From Comamonas sp. (GTDB taxonomy: Bacteria; Pseudomonadota; Gammaproteobacteria; Burkholderiales; Burkholderiaceae_C): DNA of 64,000 nt. The stretch spans positions 1 to 64,000 of the forward strand of contig JAQVCA010000010.1 in the NCBI GenBank assembly GCA_028690035.1. Reading direction: 5' to 3'. This document shows, piece after piece, positions 52,094 to 61,239 of this stretch. The translations under genes and the position numbers were made by a program. Within the stretch, counting starts at the first letter, position 1, and the number at the start of each line of letters is the position of its first letter. Under the pieces are notes generated by a model. The model worked only from the letters and a program-made list of their open reading frames with translations, did no database searches and was not told where the DNA came from.

Positions 52094-52876
52094 ATGATGA
52101 ATTCCCTGTGGATTGCCAAAACCGGCATGAACGCCCAGCAGACCAATATGGACACGGTCTCGCACAACCTGTCCAACGTCTCCACCACGGGCTACAAGCG
52201 CCAGACGGCCATTTTTGAAGACCTGATCTACCAAAACCTGCGCCAAGTCGGTTCGCAGGTCGATGAGCAAAACACCCTGCCCACCGGCATGCACATGGGG
52301 CTGGGCGTGCGCCCGGTGGCCACCACGCGCACCTTCTCGCAGGGCACGCCGCTGGAAACGGGCAAGGCCTACGACGTGGCCATCAATGGCGACGGTTTCT
52401 TCCAGATCCAGATGCCCGATGGCACCACCGCCTATACGCGCGACGGTACGTTTGCCCTCAATGGCGATGGCACGCTGGTGACCTCTGGCGGCTACCCGCT
52501 GCTCGATGGCATCACGGTGCCGCCCGACTCGCGCAGCTTCACCATCAGCAAGAACGGCATCGTCACCGTGCTGGCCCCGGGCGAGACCCAGCCGCAGCAA
52601 ATCGGCCAGCTGAATCTGGCCAGCTTCATCAATCCGGCTGGCCTGGAGCCGGTGGGAGAGAACCTGTACCGTGAAAGCCCGGCCTCGGGCGCGCCGCAGA
52701 CGGGTGCGCCGGGCGAGACCAGCATGGGCAGCGTGCTGCAGTGCTATCTGGAGGCCTCCAACGTCAACGTGGTGCATGAGCTGGTGACCATGATCCAAAC
52801 CCAGCGCGCCTACGAGATGAACTCCAAGGCCATTACCACCAGCGACCAGATGCTCGGTCGTTTGGTGCAGATTTAA
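52094..52876 (+). CDS. flgG: Flagellar distal rod protein FlgG
   Basis: A 260-residue distal rod protein. NSLWIAKTGMNAQQTNMDTVSHNLSNVSTTGYKRQ and the C-terminal SNVNVVHELVTMIQTQRAYEMNSKAITTSDQMLGRLVQI are diagnostic. Two ATG codons in a row (52094, 52097) leave the exact start open by one residue. A hairpin element follows before flgH. Confidence 0.95.
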   Translation: MMNSLWIAKTGMNAQQTNMDTVSHNLSNVSTTGYKRQTAIFEDLIYQNLRQVGSQVDEQNTLPTGMHMGLGVRPVATTRTFSQGTPLETGKAYDVAINGDGFFQIQMPDGTTAYTRDGTFALNGDGTLVTSGGYPLLDGITVPPDSRSFTISKNGIVTVLAPGETQPQQIGQLNLASFINPAGLEPVGENLYRESPASGAPQTGAPGETSMGSVLQCYLEASNVNVVHELVTMIQTQRAYEMNSKAITTSDQMLGRLVQI

Positions 52877-52886
52877 TAAATTTAAT

Positions 52887-52962
52887 AGCTGTTTTCGCTT
52901 GCTTATATTGGTTTTCAGTATATTTTTGTACTGAAACCCTTTAAAAATAAGCGCAAGCAGCT
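52887..52962. repeat. Long-form hairpin element within the flg array (flgG-flgH)
   Basis: Left arm AGCTGTTTTCGCTTGC (from 52887), right arm AAGCGCAAGCAGCT (52949-52962). The inner stem pairs GGTTTTCAGTA (52910-52920) with TACTGAAACC (52929-52938) over 10 bp with one bulge. It is followed by CTCTCTTTTTT, so partial termination within the flagellar operon is possible. Confidence 0.85.
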
Positions 52963-52990
52963 CTCTTTTTTAGCGTTGAAGGTCATAGCC

Positions 52991-53752
52991 ATGTTCCCCT
53001 TTGCCCCCCTTCCTGCTTTGGACGCGTCGCGCGCTGTCGGCGGCCAGCGCCTGGGCCGCACCTCTTGCACGAGTGCGGTGTGGCTGGCAGCGGCAGCGGT
53101 GCTCAGTGGCTGTGCGCTGAACAACCCGCCGCCTGTGGACATGGCCAGCACCGCGCCGGTGACAGCGGTGGCCATCGCCCCGCCCGCGCAGGCGGTGAGC
53201 AACAGCGGCAGTCTGTTTCAGGCCAGCACCTACCGCCCAGCGTTTGAAAACCGGCGCGCGCGCATGGTGGGCGATACGGTGACCATCACCATCAGCGAAA
53301 AAGTGGCCGCCAGCCAAAAGCAAAGCTCCAACGTCAACCGCAGCAATGAGATGAGCGGCAGCGTCAGCCGCTTACCCTTTTTGGCCGGATCGACCAACGA
53401 CCGCATCACGCCGCGCCTGGGCATCGGGCTGGAGAACGATGCCCAGTTTTCTGGCGGCGGTGGCACCACCAGCGCCAACACCTTCAGCGGCTCGATCACC
53501 ACCAGCGTGGTCGAGGTGCTGCCCAATGGCCACCTGGTGGTGGCCGGGGAAAAGCAGATCGGCGTGAACCACAACGTGGATGTGCTGCGCTTTACCGGCA
53601 CCGTCGATCCGTTCTTGCTGCAGCCGGGCAGCGTCATCAGCTCGCAGCAGGTGGCCAATGTGCGTGTGGAGTCGCGCAGCCGCGGCCAGCAGGGCGCAGC
53701 CCAGTCAATTGGCTGGTTAGCATCCTTCTTTTTGAGCGTTCTGCCTTTTTAA
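52991..53752 (+). CDS. flgH: Flagellar L-ring lipoprotein FlgH
   Basis: A 253-residue outer-membrane lipoprotein forming the L ring. Lipobox VLSGC with Cys41; the N-region before the hydrophobic core is longer than usual. Conserved: RPAFENRRARMVGDTVTITISEKVAASQKQ and VVEVLPNGHLVVAGEKQIGVN...VRVESRSRGQQGAAQSIGW. The ATG at 52991 is preferred over a TTG at 52976. It stands 22 bp before flgI. Confidence 0.94.
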   Translation: MFPFAPLPALDASRAVGGQRLGRTSCTSAVWLAAAAVLSGCALNNPPPVDMASTAPVTAVAIAPPAQAVSNSGSLFQASTYRPAFENRRARMVGDTVTITISEKVAASQKQSSNVNRSNEMSGSVSRLPFLAGSTNDRITPRLGIGLENDAQFSGGGGTTSANTFSGSITTSVVEVLPNGHLVVAGEKQIGVNHNVDVLRFTGTVDPFLLQPGSVISSQQVANVRVESRSRGQQGAAQSIGWLASFFLSVLPF

Positions 53753-53773
53753 GAATCTCCAGAATCGGGCAGT

Positions 53774-54934
53774 ATGAAGATACTGTCCATGCCCCCCTCG
53801 CTGCGCGCTGGTCTGTGCGCCAGCGCACGCCGCCTGACCGTGCTGGTCGCACTGGCCGCTGGCCTTGCCTGGCAGCCCGCACAGGCCTTGCGCATCAAGG
53901 AAGTTGCTGCCGTGCAGGGCGTGCGCAGCAACCAGTTGTCCGGCTATGGCCTGGTGGTCGGGCTGGATGGCACCGGCGACCAGACCACGCAGATGCCCTA
54001 CACCACCCAGTCGGTGCAGAACTATCTGCAGCAGATGGGCATCACCTTGCCCGCCAACATCAACGCCCGCAACATCCAGCTCAAGAACGTGGCTGCCGTG
54101 GTCGTCACCGCCGAGCTGCCGCCGTTTGCCCAGCCGGGCCAGCAGATCGATGTGGTGGTCTCCTCCATGGGCAATGCCAAATCGCTCAAGGGCGGCACCC
54201 TGATTACCACCCCGCTGCGCGGCGCCGATGGCGAGATTTACGCCCTGGCCCAGGGCAACATGGTGGTGGGTGGCGCGGGGGCCTCGCAAGGTGGCTCCAA
54301 GGTGCAGATCAACCACCTGAGCGCCGGGCGCATTCCGATGGGCGCGCAGGTCGAGCGTGCCGTGCCCACCCCGCTCAACGACAGCGACACCATCCGTCTG
54401 GGGCTGAACGCCTTCGATTTTCAGACCGCCACCAAGGTGGTGCAGGCCATCAATGGCCGCCACGGTATGGGCACCGCTGCCGCGCTGGATGGGCGCACCG
54501 TAGAGGTGCGCGCCCCCATGGACCCCAGCGCGCGCGTGGGCTTTCTGGCCGACATCGAAGAGCTGCAACTGCCCGGCAGCAAGCCCGCTGCCAAGGTGGT
54601 GATCAACCCCCGCACCGGCTCGATCGTCATGAACCAGGCCGTCACCCTGGGGCCCTGCGCCATTGCCCACGGCAACCTGGCCATCACCATCGATTCCACG
54701 CCGGTCATCAGTCAGCCCAACCCGCTGTCGCAGGGCCAGACCGTGGTGCGCGAGAAGAGCAACATCCAGGTCACCCAGGAGCCGGGCAACGTCATCAATG
54801 TGCCGGCATCGCCCCAGTTGGCCGATGTGGTGCGCTCGCTCAACGCCCTGGGCGCCACACCGCAGGACCTGTTGGCGATCTTGCAAGCCATCAAAGCGGC
54901 AGGTGCTTTGAATGCAGAACTGGAGGTGCTATGA
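53774..54934 (+). CDS. flgI: Flagellar P-ring protein FlgI
   Basis: A 386-residue periplasmic P-ring protein. Signal peptide LTVLVALAAGLAWQPAQA, then LRIKEVAAVQGVRSNQLSGYGLVVGLDGTGDQT, AVVVTAELPPFAQPGQQIDVVVSS and AILQAIKAAGALNAELEVL. The stop overlaps the flgJ start (ATGA). FlgA, encoded divergently, is its assembly chaperone. Confidence 0.96.
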   Translation: MKILSMPPSLRAGLCASARRLTVLVALAAGLAWQPAQALRIKEVAAVQGVRSNQLSGYGLVVGLDGTGDQTTQMPYTTQSVQNYLQQMGITLPANINARNIQLKNVAAVVVTAELPPFAQPGQQIDVVVSSMGNAKSLKGGTLITTPLRGADGEIYALAQGNMVVGGAGASQGGSKVQINHLSAGRIPMGAQVERAVPTPLNDSDTIRLGLNAFDFQTATKVVQAINGRHGMGTAAALDGRTVEVRAPMDPSARVGFLADIEELQLPGSKPAAKVVINPRTGSIVMNQAVTLGPCAIAHGNLAITIDSTPVISQPNPLSQGQTVVREKSNIQVTQEPGNVINVPASPQLADVVRSLNALGATPQDLLAILQAIKAAGALNAELEVL

Positions 54935-55914
54935 GCGCGCAAATTCTGGGCTACAACGCCAGCAATGCACTGGCCACCGATCTCAACTCGCTCAACGGCC
55001 TGAAGAACGAGGCCAACAACAAAAGCCCGCAGGCCGTGCGCGAGGCAGCCAAGCAGCTTGAGTCGCTGTTCATGCGCGAGATGATCAAAAGCATGCGCGA
55101 GGCCACCATGAAAAGCGGCCTCATGGATGAAGAAGGTGGCGGCGATCTGGCGCGCGATATGTACGACCAGCAGCTGTCGGTCACCATGGCTGGGTTGCCC
55201 GGGGGGCTGACGGCCTCGATCACGGCGCAGATTGCGCGCTCCATGGGCATCGACGAAAAAGAAGCCCTGGCAGGGCTGCAACAGCCCGTGGGCGGGGTGG
55301 AGGGCGGTCGGTTTTCTATGCCTTCCACCGTCAGTCTGGCGGGTAAGAGCGGGCGTTTTGAACAATGGGCGGGTAAGTCGGGCCTGTTGGGCACAGCAGC
55401 CAATGCGCAGGTGCTCGACAGCTATGGTGCAGCCCCCAAAGGGCGAGACAACTTTGTGCTTGCGCACAGCGCTGCCGCACAGCGCGTGGCGCAGGAAAGC
55501 GGCATTCCCGCGCACTACATGCTGGGCCAGGCCGGGCACGAAACCGGCTGGGGCAAGAGCGAGATCCGTGGCGCCGGTGGCACCAACTCCTTCAACCTGT
55601 TTGGCATCAAGGCCGGGCCGGGCTGGAAGGGCAAGGTGGCCGAGATCACCACCACCGAATACATCAATGGCCAGGCACAGAAGGTGAAGGCCAAGTTCCG
55701 CGCTTACGACTCGTACGAGGAGTCGTTCCGCGACTACGCGCGCCTGATCAGCCAGAACCCGCGCTACGCCCAGGCCATGCAAAGCACGGCCAGCGCCCAC
55801 GACTACGCCCGAGCCTTGCAAAAGGCGGGCTATGCCACCGACCCGCAGTACGCCAACAAGCTGTCGCGCGCCATCGAAAGCGCACGTGCAGTGCAGCGCG
55901 CCGACCAGGCCTGA
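54931..55914 (+). CDS. flgJ: Flagellar rod assembly protein/muramidase FlgJ
   Basis: A 327-residue dual-domain FlgJ. The N-terminal rod-cap domain has AVREAAKQLESLFMREMIKSMREATMKSGL; the C-terminal glucosaminidase-type domain (about 160-320) has IPAHYMLGQAGHETGWGKSEIRG with the catalytic Glu. It locally opens peptidoglycan for rod passage. Translation is coupled to flgI by a 4-bp overlap. Confidence 0.96.
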   Translation: MSAQILGYNASNALATDLNSLNGLKNEANNKSPQAVREAAKQLESLFMREMIKSMREATMKSGLMDEEGGGDLARDMYDQQLSVTMAGLPGGLTASITAQIARSMGIDEKEALAGLQQPVGGVEGGRFSMPSTVSLAGKSGRFEQWAGKSGLLGTAANAQVLDSYGAAPKGRDNFVLAHSAAAQRVAQESGIPAHYMLGQAGHETGWGKSEIRGAGGTNSFNLFGIKAGPGWKGKVAEITTTEYINGQAQKVKAKFRAYDSYEESFRDYARLISQNPRYAQAMQSTASAHDYARALQKAGYATDPQYANKLSRAIESARAVQRADQA

Positions 55915-55967
55915 GCGCAGGCCGTCGCCCCGACCCCATTCCCCTATTTACAAAGAGATAGCACACC

Positions 55968-57908
55968 ATGAGTCTCATGAACGTCGGCGTCTCCGCCCTG
56001 ACCGCCAATCAGCAGGCCCTGACCACCACCGGGCACAACATTGCCAACGTCAACACCCCCGGTTACTCGCGCCAGACCGTCTATACCAAGGCGCTGGCGG
56101 GGCAATCTGGCTCGTGCGGAACGGGCTTCATCGGCAAGGGTGTGCAGGTGGCCACCGTGATGCGCAACTACAGCGCTTTGCTCAACCGCCAGTCCAACGC
56201 CGCCACCGCCACCCACGCAGCCGACAGCACGCGCCTGCAGGGCCTGATGCAGATGCAGGACGTCTTCAGCGGTGGCGATGGCAGCCTGGGCACCGCCATC
56301 AACAACGTCATGAACGCGTTTGTCGATGTGCAGGCCGCGCCGTCGGACGCCACGGGGCGCAACGTGGTGCTCACGCGCATGAGCGAGCTGGCGGCGCGCT
56401 TTCGCGCGGCCTCGGGCATGCTCGACGAGCAAAAGTATTCCACCGAGCAGCAGCTGGGCAACGATGTGCTGCTGGTCAACGACCTGGCCACCCAGGTGGC
56501 CCAGCTGAACGTGCAGATTGGCCGTGCCCTGGCCTCGGGCCACCAGCCCAATGACCTGCTCGATGCGCGCGACCAGGTCGTGCGTGACATCAATAAATAC
56601 GTGCAAACCAGCCAGGTGGCCACCGAGGATGGCAGCATCAGCCTGTTTGTGGGTGGTACCCAGGCGCTGGTGCTGGGTGCCAGCGTGGGCCAGCTGAGTG
56701 TGGCCGAGCCCCAAGAATACCCCGGCAGCCAGAAGCTGGCGCTGTACTTTAGCCAGCCCAATGGCCAGCGCGTCGAACTGACCGCCGGCATGCTGGGCGG
56801 CGGTGAGGTCGCGGGGCTGCTGCAGTTCAACAACGAAGATCTGGTCGAAGGGCGCAACCTGCTCGGGCGTCTGGTGCTTGCCGTAGGCTATGAACTGAAC
56901 GAGCAAAACAAGCGTGGCCTAGATCTGAATGGCAACCCGGGTAACGAGCTGTTCAGCTTGAGCACCCAGACCCAGGGCTACAGCAGTATTGCGGGCTACG
57001 ACCCGAACGAGGACGGCAGCTTTGCCACGGCAACCCTGGTGAATGCGCGCGATCTGAAACCCTCGGACTACAAAGTCGTCTTCAACGCCGACCAGGAGCC
57101 GAGCCTGATTCGCCTGTCCGACGGCAAGACGTTCGATCTGACGGGGGTAGATTTGGAAGAGGGCTACCAAGCCGATGGGTTGCTGTTTACCGTGCCTGCG
57201 GACATCAGCGACGCGGCCCAGGAGGGGCAAAGCATCCTGTTCCAGCCGTTCAACCGCGCGGCCAGCGAAGTGCAGGCCAAGATGCACAACCCCGACGAGC
57301 TGGCCGTGGCCAGCGCCTTGACGGCCAACATCAACAAAAGTAACGCTGGCACGCTGCAGCTGAGCTTTTTAGGTATCAGCGATCTGGCGGGAGCTATCCC
57401 CGATGAAGGCGATCCGCTGACCTTGACCTTCGATGGTGCGGGTGGCTACAGCTACCCTGGTGGGAGCGGCACCTATACCCCGGGCCAGCCCATCACCATC
57501 GACGGCTGGAGCATCACCCTCACGGGCACGCCAGCGGATGGTGACACCGTGGAAGTGGCCAACGCCAAGGATTTTGGTCAGGCCTACCGCCTCAATGCAG
57601 GCAACGCGGGCGCTTTCCTGGACATGCGCGACCAGACGCTGTTTGACGAGGGTACCTCACTGACCGATGGCTTCTCAGCCGCGATGGCCGTGGTGGGCAC
57701 GCGCACGCAAAGCGCCCAGCTGGCCGAAAAGCTCTCGTCCACCGTGGCGAACAACCTGGAGCTGGACCGCACCGCCATTTCTGGCGTCAACCTGGACGAA
57801 GAGGCCGCGCGCCTGCTGCAGTACCAGCAGGCCTACCAGGCCTCGTCCAAAGTGATTCAAATTGCACAAAGCCTGTTTGACAGCGTGTTGAACGCTGTGG
57901 GCCGCTGA
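55968..57908 (+). CDS. flgK: Flagellar hook-associated protein FlgK (HAP1)
   Basis: A 646-residue hook-filament junction protein. N-terminal MNVGVSALTANQQALTTTGHNIANVNTPGYSRQT and C-terminal SGVNLDEEAARLLQYQQAYQASSKVIQIAQSLFDSVLNAVGR are canonical. The central domain (about 330-540) is variable. No sigma-28 promoter is seen in the 53-bp gap after flgJ, so it may be read from upstream. Confidence 0.96.
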   Translation: MSLMNVGVSALTANQQALTTTGHNIANVNTPGYSRQTVYTKALAGQSGSCGTGFIGKGVQVATVMRNYSALLNRQSNAATATHAADSTRLQGLMQMQDVFSGGDGSLGTAINNVMNAFVDVQAAPSDATGRNVVLTRMSELAARFRAASGMLDEQKYSTEQQLGNDVLLVNDLATQVAQLNVQIGRALASGHQPNDLLDARDQVVRDINKYVQTSQVATEDGSISLFVGGTQALVLGASVGQLSVAEPQEYPGSQKLALYFSQPNGQRVELTAGMLGGGEVAGLLQFNNEDLVEGRNLLGRLVLAVGYELNEQNKRGLDLNGNPGNELFSLSTQTQGYSSIAGYDPNEDGSFATATLVNARDLKPSDYKVVFNADQEPSLIRLSDGKTFDLTGVDLEEGYQADGLLFTVPADISDAAQEGQSILFQPFNRAASEVQAKMHNPDELAVASALTANINKSNAGTLQLSFLGISDLAGAIPDEGDPLTLTFDGAGGYSYPGGSGTYTPGQPITIDGWSITLTGTPADGDTVEVANAKDFGQAYRLNAGNAGAFLDMRDQTLFDEGTSLTDGFSAAMAVVGTRTQSAQLAEKLSSTVANNLELDRTAISGVNLDEEAARLLQYQQAYQASSKVIQIAQSLFDSVLNAVGR

Positions 57909-57936
57909 TGTGTACGTGACGTAAGGAGTCTTTGCC

Positions 57937-59178
57937 ATGACGATCTCCCGCTTGGGTACGGCCAATATGTACGACCGCACCATCCACAACATCAACAAAC
58001 AGCAAAACGAGCTGGCCAGCCAGATGGAGCACACCTCGGCCGGGATGCGCGTGCTGCGCGCCAGCGACGACCCCGTGGCCGCCGCCCAGGCCGAGCGTGC
58101 GCGCAACCGCCTGGAGCGCATTGCCAGCGATCAGCGCGGTCTGGATGCGCAAAAAGCCACCATCGAGTACGGCGAATCCACCCTGGGTGAAATCAACGAT
58201 GCGCTGCAGGCGTTTCGCTCGCTGATGGTGCAGGCCGGCAACGGCGTGTACAACCAAGTGCAGCGCGACACCCTGGTCGAGCAGCTGTCCAGCCTGCGCG
58301 AGCAAATCTCTAAATACGCCAACCGCGTGGACAGCAATGGTCTGCCGCTGTTTCGGGGGCTGGACACGGCCACGGGCCTGCCCTTTCCCAACGACCAGGA
58401 GGGCATCCAGTCGGGCCAGCCCAACAACGGCGAGTTTTTCATTGCCAACGCGCTCAACGGCGTGCAGGCGTTTTTCACCGGCAAAACGGGCAATGGCGTG
58501 CTGGAGATCGAGCCCTTCTTGCGCGACCCTGTCGATGACCCGGAGGGTGATCCCATCCCCAACCAGGGCAAGGCCCATGCCGATGTGGGCGTGATCAAAG
58601 ACCCGGCGGCGGCTGCCGAAGTGACCGATCCCCTCACGATCACCTTCCAGGACAACGCGGGCGTGCTGGAATATTCGGTCGATGACGGTGGCACTTGGCA
58701 GACCTACCAGGCGGGCGAGGCCATTGCGGTGGCCGGTATGGAGGTGACCATCAAGGGCGAGCCCAAAGCCGGTGACGGCTTCACCATCCGGCCCAGCCAG
58801 ACCATTTCCACCTTTGAGGCCCTGGACCGCGCCATTGCCGTCGTGCGCGACAACGGCAACTTCGATGGCAGCACCGCCTACGGCACCTTGGCGCATGGCA
58901 TCACCCAGTCGCTCACCGAGCTGGATACAGCACTGAACCGCGTCTCCACCGTACGCGGGCTGGCGGGCGATTTGCTCAACCAGGCCCAGCGCATGGGCAA
59001 CACCTTGCTGGTGCGCGAAGAGCAGGTGGAAACGCAGCGCGTGGCGGCCGAGCAGTACGACGCCGAAGGCATGGTGCGCGCCATCGCGCAGATGCAGACG
59101 CAGCAGACCTCAGTGTCGGCGGCCTTGCAGTCGTACGCATCGATCCAGAAACTGTCCTTGTTTAATTACATCAATTAA
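57937..59178 (+). CDS. flgL: Flagellar hook-associated protein FlgL (HAP3)
   Basis: A 413-residue junction protein. MTISRLGTANMYDRTIHNINKQQNELASQMEHTSAGMRVLRASDDPVAAA and the C-terminal DAEGMVRAIAQMQTQQTSVSAALQSYASIQKLSLFNYIN belong to the flagellin-like FlgL family. AAGGAG lies upstream. Last flagellar structural gene of the array; a short hairpin element follows. Confidence 0.96.
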   Translation: MTISRLGTANMYDRTIHNINKQQNELASQMEHTSAGMRVLRASDDPVAAAQAERARNRLERIASDQRGLDAQKATIEYGESTLGEINDALQAFRSLMVQAGNGVYNQVQRDTLVEQLSSLREQISKYANRVDSNGLPLFRGLDTATGLPFPNDQEGIQSGQPNNGEFFIANALNGVQAFFTGKTGNGVLEIEPFLRDPVDDPEGDPIPNQGKAHADVGVIKDPAAAAEVTDPLTITFQDNAGVLEYSVDDGGTWQTYQAGEAIAVAGMEVTIKGEPKAGDGFTIRPSQTISTFEALDRAIAVVRDNGNFDGSTAYGTLAHGITQSLTELDTALNRVSTVRGLAGDLLNQAQRMGNTLLVREEQVETQRVAAEQYDAEGMVRAIAQMQTQQTSVSAALQSYASIQKLSLFNYIN

Positions 59179-59185
59179 GCCATTT

Positions 59186-59204
59186 GCGCTTGCTGGGTAA
59201 GCGT
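59186..59204. repeat. Short-form hairpin element after flgL
   Basis: GCGCTT (59186-59191), loop GCTGGGT, AAGCGT (59199-59204), followed by TAGCAGCTAT, the outer end of the usual right arm. It resembles the groES-groEL short form. It lies between flgL and the HDOD gene. Confidence 0.7.
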
Positions 59205-59238
59205 TAGCAGCTATTGAATTTATATTTTTGAGGCCGCT

Positions 59239-60459
59239 GTGCAATATGCTTTGAACGCCTTGGTCATGGGCTACCGACCGTTGTGGAGTGCCGAGCGCCG
59301 TATCTCTGGCGTGCAATTGTTTTTGCACGACAGCCCGGAGGAGTCGGTGGATGTGGCGCACCTGCTGCGCATCTTGCAAGAGACCTGGGCCCCCAGCGCA
59401 CCGCGCCTGCTGCTGTCGCCGCAGTCACCGGCCCTGCTCAAGACCTTGCTGGGCCTTATCCAGCCCTGCCCTTTCTGGGCGCTGGAAGTGCGCGGCGAGT
59501 GGTTGCAGTGGGATCCCGGGTTGCTGGCGCATGTGCAGTATGCTGCCGACAAGGGCGTGCGCCTGATCTGGCGCGGCCCCTACGACCGACTGCCCACGAC
59601 GCAGGAGGCGAACCTGTTTGCCAGTGGTCTGCTTAGCCTGAATCCGCAGGATGTGATCGAATTTCTGCGCAACCCGCAGCCGCTGGAGCAGTGCGCCTTT
59701 TTGGTCGAGCACCAGATGTACGAAGACCTGCACAGCCAGAGCCTGCTGCGCTGCTGTCTGGAGCGTTACCACGCCAGCGCGATTGCTGGTTGGCCTGATG
59801 AAGACGTGCTGCACCACCTGCGCGGTGCCAAGGCGCTGCAGCCCTCGCACGAGCATGTGCTGCGCCTGATGAAGGCCGTGGACGCCGACCAGCCGCTAGA
59901 CAACTTTGAAGATATTCTGAGCGAAGACGCCCTGCTGGCCTATCGCCTGATGCTGTTCGCTAATTCGGCGGCGATGGGCGCGCGCCATCCCATTGATTCG
60001 CTGCGCCGCGCGCTGGTCATGCTGGGTTATGGACCCCTGCAAAAGTGGCTGGGCAACGTGTTGGCGCATGCCTGTGAAGAACCCGACCTGCAGCCCGTGC
60101 GTCAGGCCATGGTGCACCGTGCGCAGTTGACCAGCCTGCTCCTGGATGCGGGCGTGAGCCAAGAGTTGCGCAGCGAGGTGTATCTGTGCGGGTTGTTCTC
60201 GCGCCTGGACGACATCCTGGGGGAGCCACTGGCCGACAGCCTGGCGCGCCTGCCCCTGTCCGAACGCATTGCCGATGCCGCGTTGCGCCAGGAAGGGCCG
60301 TACGCCGCCAGCCTGCAGCTGGCCATTGCGCTGGAAAGCGAAGGCAGTGCCAGCGCTGTGCGCGATTTGTGTGCGCAGTACGAGCTGTCGCTGGAGCATG
60401 TCAACCGCACCCTGCTGCGCCTGATCTGCAGCTGGCACAGCCAGGAACCACGTTGGTAG
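59239..60459 (+). CDS. HDOD-domain protein with a degenerate EAL-like N terminus
   Basis: A 406-residue cytoplasmic protein. The C-terminal half (about 205-400) matches the HDOD domain: FEDILSEDALLAYRLMLFANSAAMG, HPIDSLRRALVMLGYGPLQKWL, and a helical remainder. The N-terminal 190 residues begin YALNALVMGYRPLWSAERRISGVQLFL, as in EAL proteins (RQPI...GYELL-type start), but no EAL or other catalytic metal residues are visible, so it is likely a signalling adaptor in the YuxH/CdgJ class rather than a phosphodiesterase. The start is GTG at 59239 with GAGG five bases upstream. Placement behind flgL suggests a link to motility. Confidence 0.75.
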   Translation: MQYALNALVMGYRPLWSAERRISGVQLFLHDSPEESVDVAHLLRILQETWAPSAPRLLLSPQSPALLKTLLGLIQPCPFWALEVRGEWLQWDPGLLAHVQYAADKGVRLIWRGPYDRLPTTQEANLFASGLLSLNPQDVIEFLRNPQPLEQCAFLVEHQMYEDLHSQSLLRCCLERYHASAIAGWPDEDVLHHLRGAKALQPSHEHVLRLMKAVDADQPLDNFEDILSEDALLAYRLMLFANSAAMGARHPIDSLRRALVMLGYGPLQKWLGNVLAHACEEPDLQPVRQAMVHRAQLTSLLLDAGVSQELRSEVYLCGLFSRLDDILGEPLADSLARLPLSERIADAALRQEGPYAASLQLAIALESEGSASAVRDLCAQYELSLEHVNRTLLRLICSWHSQEPRW

Positions 60460-60479
60460 CTGTCAGGTAGCAGCACGCC

Positions 60480-61232
60480 TTACCACTGCGGCGCAGCGTG
60501 CGCGCGCAGCTCGGCACGCAGCGCCAAGTGGTCGGGGCAGACCTGTGCCACCCAGGCCCAGAAGCGCGGGCTGTGGTTCATCTCGTGCAGGTGCGCCAGC
60601 TCATGCGCCACCACGTAATCGAGCACCGGCAGGCGGTAGTGCAGCAGCTTGGCGTTGAGCATGATGCGCCCATCGCTGTGCGCGCTGCCCCAGCGCGTGC
60701 GCGCGCTGCTCAAGCGTAGGCTGAGCCAACGCACACCCAGCAGGGGCGCGTAGTGCTGCAGGCGTTCACTGAATAGCTGGTGTGCCTGGCGCAGCCACCA
60801 AGCCCAGGCCTGGGCGCGTAAATCGCTGGCGCTGGTGTGGGCGCTGCCGGGCAGGTGTACGGCCCATTGCCCGGGCCCGACGGCCAGCACCGCACCATGG
60901 CATGGTGCCGCCGGATGCAGCTGCAGGCGCAGACGTCCGCCCAGATAAGGCAGGTCGGTGTGCGGCTGTGGCTGCCAGACGATGCGCGGCTGCGCGGCCT
61001 GGCGCTGTTGCATGTGCTGCAGCTTGTCGGCAATCCAGCGTGCTTTGTCGTGCAGCACGCGCTCAATCGCACTGTGGCTGGCGCGCAATGGGGCGCGTAC
61101 CGTCAGACCGTTGCTGCCCACTTCCAAGCCGATCGTACGCCGCTGGCTGCGCACCAGGGTGTAGGTCAGCGTGGCGCTGGCCGTGCTGCCTGGCAGTTGC
61201 ATGTGATGCAGGGCAAGGGCTGTGCTGGCCAT
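60480..61232 (-). CDS. YgjP-like M48-type metal-dependent hydrolase (DUF45)
   Basis: A 250-residue zinc-dependent hydrolase. The motif VVAHELAHLHEMNHSPRFW holds HExxH plus the third ligand region and sits near residue 210. Typical flanking segments are RRTIGLEVGSNGLTVRAPL and RTRWGSAHSDGRIMLNAKLLHY. No transmembrane helix. Substrate unknown. The ATG at 61232 (MASTALALHHM) is chosen from family length. It lies 7 bp after the plsC stop, so co-transcription is likely. Confidence 0.88.
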   Translation of the reverse strand: MASTALALHHMQLPGSTASATLTYTLVRSQRRTIGLEVGSNGLTVRAPLRASHSAIERVLHDKARWIADKLQHMQQRQAAQPRIVWQPQPHTDLPYLGGRLRLQLHPAAPCHGAVLAVGPGQWAVHLPGSAHTSASDLRAQAWAWWLRQAHQLFSERLQHYAPLLGVRWLSLRLSSARTRWGSAHSDGRIMLNAKLLHYRLPVLDYVVAHELAHLHEMNHSPRFWAWVAQVCPDHLALRAELRAHAAPQW

Positions 61233-61239
61233 GCCGGTC

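Noticed and set aside
53815-54930. Apparent long extension ahead of flgJ
   Set aside because: It is the alternate frame of flgI; flgJ homology begins at the ATG overlapping the flgI stop.
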